Source: Hirudinaria manillensis
Lineage: Eukaryota > Annelida > Clitellata > Hirudinida > Hirudinidae
Length of the DNA: 64,000 nt
Assembly: GCA_034509925.1 (NCBI GenBank)
Contig: CM067530.1
Location: 8,992,001-9,056,000 of the forward strand
Reading direction: 5' to 3'
The notes under the pieces: generated by a model
What the model was told of the DNA's origin: nothing
The model's database searches: none
Seen by the model: only the letters and a program-made list of their open reading frames with translations
Position numbers and translations under genes: made by a program
Part shown: positions 13,501 to 25,483 of the stretch, piece by piece
Layout of the letters: each line of letters begins with the position of its first letter
How positions within the stretch are numbered: the stretch's first letter is position 1

Positions 13501-16010
13501 TTGAATGTTTAAATGTAAATTAATTTGCTTTTAAATATTTATTCTTTTTTTTAATTATCAAATATTTAATCAATCAATATTTATTAACGTCTTTAAATAA
13601 AATGTTATTTTATTTCAATTTTATTTATTTACTTATTCGACTTATTTTGAAATCTTTTTTTTTCTGAAACAGAAATACTTTAAACACAAATATCTTTTTT
13701 GACAAAACCATCAACAATCCAACTACAACTAGAACCCTATCGCCAGACAAGCTGATTCCAGGGTTTGGGCTCTTTACGAAAAAAAGAGAACTCTTCCTGG
13801 GACCCGTGCCACAACTAATACTACTAACACAACAACAACAACAACTACTACTACTGCATGTCAACTCACCGCATCCCAACTCGTCCGAAGGATCGTTCTC
13901 CCCGCAATCGTTGTCACCGTCGCACCTCCATATTTGAAGGATGCACTTGGAATTGGAACATTTGAACTCGTTTGGTTCACATGTGTCCCTTGTGGCTGGG
14001 AAGTGAATAATTAAGTGAATATATACATAAATAATTAAACCAATAATTGCATCAATAATTGCATCATGTCATCATCAAGTAATTCGTTAGCAATCACATA
14101 ATTATTAACAAATAATGATGACAAATCTACTGAGTTGAATTCACATGGGTTAGGACATTACTGTACTTAATTTTAATAATAAATAACTACCTATCAATTA
14201 AGGATTGTAAATTTAAAAGTCAACCTCTTCAGTAATGGTTAATCCAATTAGAGATATAATAATATCATTCCAATATTGAAATTCTAAAGTCAGATTTCCA
14301 GATCTTACCGCAGTTGTCTTCATCAGACCTGTCTGAGCAATCGAAGTCTCCGTCGCAGACGTAATTGGTCGGAATGCAGTTTCCGTTCCTGCACATGGAT
14401 TCTCCGCCCCTGCAGAAACCCGGTCTCGGAGTCGAAAGAACCGAAGGACCGTCTGAGGAATCGAGAGATTTGTTGATTTTAAAATATTTTTTAATGAAAA
14501 CATGCAAATTGGTATATGTAAGTCGTAATGTGATTAGCAACCATTATTAATTAATCACTTTAATTAATAGTAATCACATGTTTACATTTTTTTTTCAGGC
14601 CAACACTGGAATATGACATTTTGATCAATTACATGCCTTATTTTGTTATTGCTTAAATTTTTATTTCAGAAAAAGTCACAAATAACTAAAAAGTCACTAA
14701 ATAATAATATCTCTCTAAAGAAAGAAAGAAACAAAGAAACAAAGAAAGACAGAAGGAAGTGTCTATAGCAACACTAATCAGCTAATTAATTAAATAATTA
14801 AATTAATACTTAATTAAAATAATTAATTAACTCGAGCCACTAACAAACGTCTTCGACGGTCAGAATCACCGAAGCATCATAAATTCCCCTCTCGTCCGAA
14901 CAAACATACTCCCCGGAGTCTTCCAGTCTGACGTCGGATATGGTGACCCTTCCGGAGCTGTCGACCCTGGCATTGAAGGGCAGCGAACCTCTCTGCAAGT
15001 TGTGTTAAATTAAAAATTAATTTAATTTCATGGAAATTGTCATGATTTTATCTTAATTCTGATAAATAATTGTCAGTTATATACGTTCGAAGGATGGATA
15101 ACGAAGAACAAAGAACGGCACTCACATCCCTTTTAGTCCACCTGACGCTTATTGGAGACTTTGCCAAGCAAACGAAGGTGGCCGTCGCTCCGGTTCTGAG
15201 TTTCAGTTCGCTGGGACTTGCAGTCAAATCTGAATTCAGTTCGTTAAATCTCAGGAAATCCCTTCGGATTATTTTAAGAAACCGATCAATTAATAAATAA
15301 ATATCAAATCAATCAATTTATAAATAAATATATAAATTAATTAATAAACAAATCGATCTATTTATAAATCCGAGCCACCAACCGCATTGATACTCATCCG
15401 AGCCATCAGAACAGTCCAATCTCTTGTCGCATTGTTGTGACTTGTCGAGACAGGTTCCGTCCCAGCACTTGAAGTTGTAGTTTTCGTCGCAGGTCGCCGG
15501 GGTCGGTCGACCTGGAAAGGTCATCGTGGAAAAGGTTAGGTCATAATATATTCCTATGTACACATGTGAAAATACATATTATTGTTTTAAATTACGACTT
15601 ATAAATAGAGATAATAAATAAATAGTAGAAGAAAATATTATAATATCATAATATTCCTAATACATGTTAATAAGTATTGCTATTTTATAAGCTTTGTTTA
15701 TTAATTTTTTTTATTTGTTTATTAACTTTGTGAATTAATTAATTTATTTAAATTAATAAATGATTCATAATCTCCAGAAAAAGCAAAAGAGATTTCATCT
15801 AACAGTTTTGTTCATCGCTGCCGTCAGAACAGTCAGGACGTCCGTCGCACCTGTAGTAGTTGGGAATGCACCTGCCGTCGTAGCACTGGAAGTCGTTGGG
15901 AGAGCAGGTAGGAGGCAAGGCAGCTGAAAATCAGTTAAACTAATTGATTTATAAAAATAATGATAAATTCCATACTACTGCACCAGCTGGATCTTTTGCA
16001 GAACTTGTAC

Positions 16011-16049
<39 letters not shown>

Positions 16050-19000
16050 TTATGGTTAGTAAATTCTATGACGTTTGCGACACTAACGACAAAGGAATTC
16101 GTCCATTCCGTCGGGGCAGTCGTTTCTTCCGTCACACCTGAGCGACATGGGGACGCACCTGTCCTGACATTGGAACTCGTTTTGGGTACATCTCACTGGA
16201 GTTTGAAAAATAACAGAGGATCCATTAAGTGGAAACCAAAACCAAACACATTTTAACATACAAGACCCAAACCCAATGCATTGAATGATATAAGTTACGT
16301 TTGGAACAAGATACTTACTCATGATCATACATACAAAATGTCCCGAACTACACTATGAAGATATTACATTCAGTGCAGAACAAAAGCACTGGAAAAGTAC
16401 TTAGGGGGGCCCTTAGGGGGTCCCCAGGAGGTCCTAGGGGGCTCACCGCAATCGCGTTCGTCCGAACCATCCGAGCATTCGTTCTGAGAGTTGCACCTGT
16501 ACCTGTCGTCGATGCAAGTTCCGTCTCCGCATCGGAACTCGTGCGGGAGGCACTGCCCTGGTGGAGTCGCTGTTCAGGGGAGGAGGAGGAAAAGTAACGA
16601 AATGGAATCAACTCTGCACATTCTACTAACAATTGCAGGCAACGATCGAATTGAAATTTTTAATTTTTAAAATGATAATTTTAAGTTTAAATAAACAAAA
16701 AACATTGCGCAACACTAACGGCAGTACAGTTCGTCGGATTGGTCATCGCAATCGGGTCTTCCGTCGCACCTGTACTGGATCGGAACGCACCTGCCGTTCT
16801 GGCACTGGAACTCGTTAGAAGTGCATCCAACTGGAGCAGTGGCTGAACAGAAGAAATGTAACAAATGGAAAAAAAAGAACAAAATTTTTCCTTTTTACCA
16901 CAAATTTGTTTAAAATGACTCTGGAAAATTTAATATAAAATCAAGGGTTGTAAGCAAATTCCATTCTGAATTCAGGTTTGTTTTGCAATAAAATTCTACG
17001 AGGCTAAGTTGTGAATTTTTAAATAAAAAATAAATTTGAATTGTAAGGTCAAGTGACACTTTATGTAGGAAACAATTAAAATTTTTCAAGTTTATTCACC
17101 ATTTACAAGTTATTAATAAATGACTCGTTCAAATCCCCAAAGACTCACGGCAAAAAAGTTCGTCTGTTCCGTCAGGGCAGTCCCTCCGCCCGTCACACCT
17201 TTGCCTGAGGTTCAGGCAACGTCCGTCGGCGCATTGGAATTCCTCAGAAGAACAGGTAGGTGCTGGAGAATCATGAAAGATTATCTAATCAAACTTATTA
17301 ATAAGTTCCAACCAAGAAGAACTGATTTACATCTGCTGCTAAAAAACGTAACTACCAATAGCCTGAAAACAGCCACATTACCACCATTATTTTATGCATA
17401 AAAAAAAATTAACAAAACTCCTTATTAAATAACTTATTTATTTCTAGCAATTAAGTGCAAATTCTCTTAAAGATTAACAGGAAAAGAGTCGGAAGGATTT
17501 AGAAAGGTTCCCTCACTGCAATCGGCTTCATCCGATCCGTCGCTGCAGTGGTATTGATTGTCACATCTGACGTGACTGGGGAAGCACTGACCGTTAGAAC
17601 AAGTAAACTCGTCTGCATCGCAAGGACTTGGAATCTCTACAAACAACAACATCAAGGGATACAACAACAACAAATGAGATACTAATTTGTAATTACAGGT
17701 CCTTAGAATTTACCTGAAATATTTTTGATTCTAGAACAACAAAACGTTCAATTTAATTTCAACAGCAAGTTTTTCATCCTAGCATGACTTAAATTCTGAA
17801 CTGCACAACAAAACTTGAATAACATTATGTACTAGCTTAGCATAATAATAACTATTTATAGAGATTTAATAAAACAAAGCAAAACAAAACAATAATAATG
17901 ATGATGATGACGATGATGAATTTATTTTGTTTGGTTGCTACTAACGACATCCATCTTCGTCAGAGCCATCCAAGCAGTCGTATTTGCGATCGCATCTGCT
18001 GGCGAGAGGAACGCATTGCCTGTTGTCCCGGCACACAAAGTCCGAAGGACCGCATGTGTCTAAAATTGAATTATATAAAATTTGATAAATAAAATGTAAT
18101 TATTCATCAAATGCATGTTTGGAGTTTAAGTAAAATAATGACTGCAGAAACTGTCAAAGGTTGTGGAAGTGAAAGACAATGGAAAAGTATGAAACCAAAG
18201 AAATTGCAAATCTGATTTGATGAAGTTTTACCTTCTCCGGTATTGAAAACAGAGATTCATTGGCAAGAAAAGATGGGAAAGAAAATTGAAATTGAATTAG
18301 AGATGCAACAGAAAAATTTCATATTTGTCACAAGATTAGAATCAACAAGATTATTAGACACAGATGTTCTTCTGCTTACACCCACAAAACATAAACGAAG
18401 CAGTCTTTGTTTGAAGCCTCAAACAAAAATGCTCATCTTTGAAATCCCCTAAACACGGTCCCTGGCCTAGGCAGTCTCTGCCTCATTCAGACATTATGTC
18501 CTGTGCTTAACATCTAAATTCCTCTTGAAATTTCTTACCATGGAAATCAAAAAGGAAAGGGGTGACTGAATACCTAGTTCCTTTCTTCCCAAGACTGCCA
18601 AAAACCCCGCCAGAGTTCAAAATACTTCACAAAGTGGGGCACGATCAGGCTGCAAACACGACACCTTTTTTGCACCTGGGGCAGGGAATTGATCCAGGCC
18701 ATAGCATTTTGTTGTCACAAGGAAAAACGGAACACTTCGAATGCGCACAAATTCCAGAAGTGGGCAAACCTGAACAATCAGCTTCATCAGTAAAGTCTGA
18801 ACAGTCTCTTATTCCATCGCATCTTCTTTTTAGATCTATGCAATATCCATCACCACAAAAGAAGCTATCTTCTGGACACCTTCCTTAATTTGTAAAACAG
18901 CCAGTCAGATACTAAATGCCTAAACTTTATAAACGTTCAACAAGATCAAGGCCATAAATTCTAAGCAATTTCTCCTTCACTCTATTCATTCATTCCTCAG

Positions 19001-21436
19001 GTCATGGGAAAGAGATTAATGTAATTAGGTGACTCATACCATTTCAGAAGGGATAAGTTAATCACCAAACCTGGTTGACACCAAACATGCATCTAGGTAC
19101 ATCTACATTCTAGAACTATTAGCTTGCAGTCTCTCTTTAGACTAATAACTTCCAATTTCCAAACATTATTATTTGAATCTTTACAATCTATTGTTATTAA
19201 AATTACTAGCTTTTAATCTTTCTAATCTCTATATGAAAACATTCAAGACTCTGGATGGAAAGATGGATTTCTTATCAAAAAAAAAAAAAGGCTAAAAGTG
19301 AAATAGCACTAAAAATGAGATAGAACAATGATTGGATGAATCACCAACATCAACATTCTGGTAAAATCCGATGATGTTCATCATTTTGCAGAGGAAAACA
19401 ATTATGGGAAAAGCGCCAGGCACCATATTGAGATTTGAACAAGAGCAATTGAGATGATAGGGTTCAAAAAGCAAAAGATCAGAATTTTGTTAAATGCATT
19501 GATATTATTAATTAAATTAATTAAACCAATGGTATAGCAATTGCCTATATTAACATAATAATTTTTTTATAATTTTTTTGAGTAGCAACTGATAATACTA
19601 TTATTATTATTATTATAATAATGATGTTAGTATTAATTATTATTACTATTTATTAATCCATTCTGAAACTTGGTCAATGCTTTCAACGAGAATAAATAAA
19701 AATTTCAAGCAGACCATAAATAACATGCATTCCTTAACTGTCATGCCAGCAAATAAAATTTTTTTTAAAATGATATCTGCAACTTGAAGAATGCTAAACA
19801 AAAATAAACCATTTTAAATTATATCCACATTTGATTCCAAGTAATTCCACGCAGGAAAAGTCAAAGGGGAAAATAAATTATTTGAAATATCAAATAAATT
19901 CTTCAAATTCAGTACAACTACCCCCTCTCGAGACCTTTGCACTGAAACAACCAAAACTACTTGAGATCCGGGATAAAATCTTTCTCAACTCTCACCAAAT
20001 GATTAGCTTTGAGCGACTGAACCTTATGGAGTTTGAACTTGGACATTCATTACAATTTTTTTTTAGTCATTATTTATTTTATTTATCATTTTTTTATTTT
20101 TATGAACACTTTATCATCACTTCCTGCAAATGTTCTTTTAAATGATGCAGAGAAAAAACTTTATGGTTTTGCATTACAAAGGCCATCATGTCAAAATGGG
20201 GATTTCTTTCTCAAATTTGGTCGGAGATTATCGAAAATATTTCGTTTAAATAATGATGACTTGATCACAAATCTAACAAATCATTTTAAGAAAAAATATA
20301 AAAAAACTCTACTACTGGCTTTCATTGGAACATTTGTGAATGTAATTGTCTAATTTATTTGATATTTGGAGTTGCATTTTATTTTTATTTGTTATAACAA
20401 AAAAAAAACAATAATTCCAGGAACTGGAAAAAGGTTATTGACTACATTCGGGACTATTAATAAATCGTAAAATGATTAAAACCTACAATATTCTTTATTC
20501 ATCTATTTATGTCTGTTTGTTTATTTTGAGCTCAGAGTCGAAATAGAAGGCAGATGGTTGCAGTGATAAACATTCTCGTGGCTTTCGAGAGTTCTTTGAA
20601 GACAGACCAACTGAAAATATCCTTTTCCAAAAGTTGCAACAGCAGCAGCAGAAAGAGATGAGAATATGAGAGTTTGCTCAGGTGCAAAATGCTCAACAAA
20701 CATCTCACATCACCAAGGAGTTTTTTTTTTTTTGCACAATCAATCAATCAATCAATCAATTAGATGTTTTGCCTAGCATTAGTATAAGCTGTCAAAAAGA
20801 GGAGTTTTATGCCATGATCTCAGGCTCCTCTCTTCTCAAGTTTTTTTTATTCAGATTTAAGGAAATATATTTTTAAAAATAATTATTATTCAATGGAGTC
20901 CATAAGCATCTGACAAATAAATTTGTGAGTTTTTTTTGGGTGGGGAGCATATTTATGGTTTAATACCAGCAAGCAAAAAAAAGAGAAGACAGTCATAGTC
21001 CTTGCCTTCATCATCATCCTCATCATCATCATCCTCATCATCATCATCATCATCATCATCATGGTCATCATCATCATCGTCGTCGTCGTCGTTGTCAGAG
21101 ATTCATCATCATTAAACTTGTTGGAACATTCAAGTCAATTGACATTTGGTCTGCTGGAATTTACATATGTTTGTTAGAATCTCAATTGCTCCATAAATGA
21201 AAGTTATTTAAAGTTTAGCAAACTACTCATTAAATCAATCTGTCCAATCAATATCCTATGATAAAATGTCAAATTATAATTTTCCAAATAATTATTAAGA
21301 AATTCTGAAAAAAAAGATTGTGAGGCCAAAGATTGCATCATGGAAATCAAAGTAATTGAAGTTTATAGAAAAAAATTCCTAAAAGCAATCACCAGGGTTA
21401 TTAAAAATTATGCGATTGCTTAAAAAAAAAAATCCA

Positions 21437-21474
<38 letters not shown>

Positions 21475-24400
21475 CAGTTAAGCGAGTTGTTATTCATTTC
21501 CAGTCTGGAATGGAGGATCATCAGTGAGGAGATAAGTTACTATGAAATGGCAGCCAATTGAAACACAACAAATTCATCATCAGTTGTGATGGCAGCCAGC
21601 AACTGTTTCAAGCACATGTTCAGAAACACCTCTAAACCAGATGGCATGCCATGCTTTATGCTCGTTCGTTCCGTTCGTTCATTGCTTGCAAAGTTGCATT
21701 TTTCCAAACAAGATTTTAATTAAAAACTATTTAGTTTTTAATATTTAAAAAAAAAAAGACTATTTAAAGTGCAGTTTAGGCCGAACATGTTAGGAAAATT
21801 ATCTAAACTCTACATTCAGCATAAATGCTCCAGATGCAAAAGCAGAGCAGACAGAGAACAAACAAACAAAGAAGCGAGGATAATTAATAATTAATAAATA
21901 AAAATTAAAAATTCATACCACAATTGATTTCATCGCTGCTATCGGGACATTGGATGTACCCGTCGCACCTTTGCACGTCCGCGATGCAGGTCCCGTCCCG
22001 GCATCGGAACTCGTAATTGCCGCACGAGTCGGGAGGTCCTTCCGTCCAAGTCGGAATGAGGCTTCCTCCGAACTCTGAAAGAAGTCAAATCCAGAGGTAC
22101 AACACTTTCGCACTACTTTTTTCCAGGAGGAAAACGGATTTAACGGGATGCTGGAATGCAAAACCAAAAAGGTTCCGCGAAAAGGTGGGCATCTCTGAAT
22201 GACGACTAAGGGAATCTGTTTTCATAGCAGAAAATATAGGAAACGAAAGGTCAAAGGTCGGCATGCATCGCAAGTGGTGAAACTGACCGCAGTCCAGCTC
22301 GTCAGACCCGTCCGTGCAATCGTAGTATCTGTTGCACCTCAGGCGATTAGATATGCAAGTCTTAGACTCTTGACATTCAAACTCATCATCAGAACATCTT
22401 CTGCCTGCAGATTTTTACAATGAATCGTCTTCATTTCATCCCTAACTCGATCGATCTATCTATAGCATCGCAACGATGCCACGGCCCGTCTCATTCCTTA
22501 ATAGCAACCATTCTCATGGTAGTATCTGCAATCCGGGCAGAATCTGTCATGGCCACTAAGCTCCAACTTTTCAGCCTTTCCAAGCCGGACAACTTTCAAG
22601 CCAGACGATTTGCGAATGTTGAAAACATTAAATGTTAGAAACATCGGGATGGGATTCATGCAGGAACAAAAAAAAATCAAATTGAAAGCAAAACAAAACA
22701 AAATTCTGGCAAAATTTTTCTTAATCTTCTTCATTGTCTGCACTCAAAGAACTTTGGCAACATCTACGTCTACGGCTTGGACGTCCCATCATCATTTCAT
22801 TTAACATTTGTTAAAATGAAAAACTAACAGAAATAAAAAAAGCAAATCATCTAACTGAATGGAAAAGCTCTGCCATGGCAGATTTAAAGCTACAAAACTA
22901 AGGTGATGGTGGTAGGGTAAAGCAGGAAGGAAATACAACCATTCGAGTCTGGCTCCGAATGCATGCTTCGAGCCTCTCGGGCGAGAAAACATCTGTCCTT
23001 CCAAATTACCTCGGTAGGTGAATTCGGGGCTATAATCCCCGTGGAGTGCAAACAGACGGGGCTCGAAATCTATGTCCTCCAAGTTCACGGAAATGGGGGA
23101 GTTCGGAAAAATTTCTTCCTCGTACATCGGCAAGACGGCAGCTTGGTAAAAGTTTTCCTCGTCGAACAGGCCGTCGGAAGACTTGGCGTAAGATACCGCT
23201 CCGCCCCGGGAGGCCCTGGGGTAATGTATTCCGAGGTAGTCCCCGGTGTTGACGACCCATTGGTCGGAAATGTCCACGACGTGAACCCCGACGGAGGCGG
23301 GCACGAGTCTGAGTTTGTTTCTGAGGACGAACGAGGTTTCGGATTCGTTGTGCCAAAGTCCGAGAAAGGCTTCCACGTCGGGATCGCCGCGGAAATACTG
23401 GACGGATTTGAGCCATCCGAAACATCTGAAAGGCTGACCGATCAAAAGAGAAGCCCGGGCATCGCCCAAGTGGGGCAATTGGCTCGGTTCCCTGCCCACG
23501 GAGCTCGGACAAGAGCCATCTGAGGAGGTGCAAATGAAACGGAATATATTTCATTATTGCAGTTAGAACGATTCACCACCGATTCTGCATCAGTTTCAGA
23601 AATGGAAGTTGATATCTTGTAAACAATTGCATGATGAATGATCTAAAACAAGACTTTCCATAATAAGGAATATCTAATCATAATATGCCTAGATAACAGA
23701 TGATGATATATACATGCATGTAATAAATAATAAATAAATAATTAATAAATGCTTATTAAGAGAATATAAATCAATTAATTATACTGCTTTCAACAAGCCC
23801 ATTTCACAACCATTATGAATTTTCCAAGTTAATTTGAGAACTTGAAAGGTCATAAAACTTTATGTTCAAAGCATTAATTAATTTTTAAAAAATTATCAAG
23901 GATTATTTCAAGTCTCATAAAATTTTAGCAAAGACATGTGGTTAATGTGTTGTTTGCCTTATGGTTATTAATAAATAAATTAAACAATAATACTACTGTA
24001 AATATTATTATTATTATTGTTAAAATATACAAAAAACTTAAAATAATAATAATTATTATTATAATAAAATTATTTTATTATACCATAACCAAAAGTCTGG
24101 AGCCCAGACATTTCTAATTATACCTCCAGAACCATAAAAAAAGAAACTAGTTAAAATGCAATTAAATTTAAAAAGATTTTTTTATAAAAATTTTAATAGC
24201 ATTAATGTCGCACAATACTCACCAGGATCTAAGGGTTTGAATACAAATCCTTCGGATGACACCCTCAAACCACCAAATCTTCCACTCAAGACCGCTTCGT
24301 AGATTTTCTTGAAGGCTTTGTTCGGGGTCACAGAAACTGCTAAAGTCAGAATTATAGAAGCTGTCGTTCTGCCCGCTTCATGGTCAATTGCGCTTTTAAA

Positions 24401-25450
24401 AAAAAAGAAAAGATGATTTTAATTAATTTGAAAAGAATCCGTACTAATTTTAATTTTAATTTGTTTGAATTTGAAAAGAATTCGAATTAATCGCTTTGCC
24501 GACCAATAACTCTACGTCGACGTCGATAATATTAATCTCGATTAGAGAATAATTACAAGAATTCATCAATTAAAAATCCTTTCCATAATTTTACCTCAAA
24601 TCTGTAATATCTACGTCGTATTGCGAATTGTCTCCGCTCAGCACGTGGAAAACGTGGTATTTGACTTCGTTCTTATACGAGTCGAGTTCGGCTGCTGAGA
24701 GGGCGGACAGGTCGGGACTGAAGACTTCGTTTGACACGATGGTCACTTTGACCAGGTACCGACCTGCGGACAACATTATTTTAAGGCCATTCCTGCATCC
24801 TCGGTTTTATGTTTTTGATTTATTATAATATATTCGGATTAAATAAAAATGAGTTGGATAATGAACATTGAAATGAACATTGCATTGACTTGTTTTAAAG
24901 TGCATTTAAGCATGTCATTTAATTATTAAAATATATTTTAAAAAAAGGAGAAATTGTGGTGAGATGGTTTATTTTCTTTTGTTATTCTTAGTAATTCAGA
25001 TATTTAACAATTTAAAACTATTTAACAAATGCCACAGAATAACGAATGCCTGATGAAACCCCGAATTTAACGAGAATCAGCTGATTAAGAAAGAAAAAAC
25101 AGCCATGAAAGTTTGATAATTATAGCATCAACGTCATTGGAAATAATTTCCAATGTGATAACAGCTTCCATTAGCATGATTTGTACTGACATTGCTCATC
25201 AAACAATGTTATCAAAGTGCGATATGCAACCTAAAAGATAAGGACCCAAGAAATGAGTGGGAAATAAAGAAACAAGAAGCAATGTTTCCATGAAAAAGAG
25301 ATCCATCTTTTTGGTTTTTAATATGTTGTTTCTATCAGTAAGAAATGCTATTATGCAACAAAGACTGTGAGCTGATCTCAAGATACAAGGTTCATTTTGT
25401 GATAAGAAATCATATTAACCTATCAACATTTGCATAGCAACAACAACAAT

Positions 25451-25483
<33 letters not shown>

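Larger units (their letters stand above)
15383..22404 (-). other. Perlecan exons 6-16: eleven LDL-receptor class A repeats
   Basis: Each exon carries one LDLa repeat with the pattern F-x-C, C-I/V-P, R-C-D-G, D-C-x-D-x-S-D-E. Exons: 22288-22404, 21919-22074, 18770-18883, 17946-18059, 17517-17636, 17149-17262, 16720-16842, 16447-16569, 16088-16195, 15804-15923, 15383-15511. All begin and end in phase 1, so any could be skipped without a frameshift. The Ca2+-binding acidic residues (D, D, D-E) are largely kept. Exon 15804-15923 ends inside the last Cys codon (T|GT), completed by the next exon. Exon 18770-18883 stands alone: a 3-kb intron (18884-21918), holding only simple repeats and no recognisable gene, lies on its upstream side. 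Confidence 0.93.

Noticed and set aside
20886..21077. Met-rich ORF on the minus strand
   Set aside because: Translation of the CAT trinucleotide array inside a perlecan intron.
22498..22640. Possible extra perlecan exon with Cys-rich end ([13 protein letters not shown])
   Set aside because: It has no LDLa pattern, runs into a stop and lacks a donor in phase. Exons 23010-23519 and 22288-22404 already join exactly.
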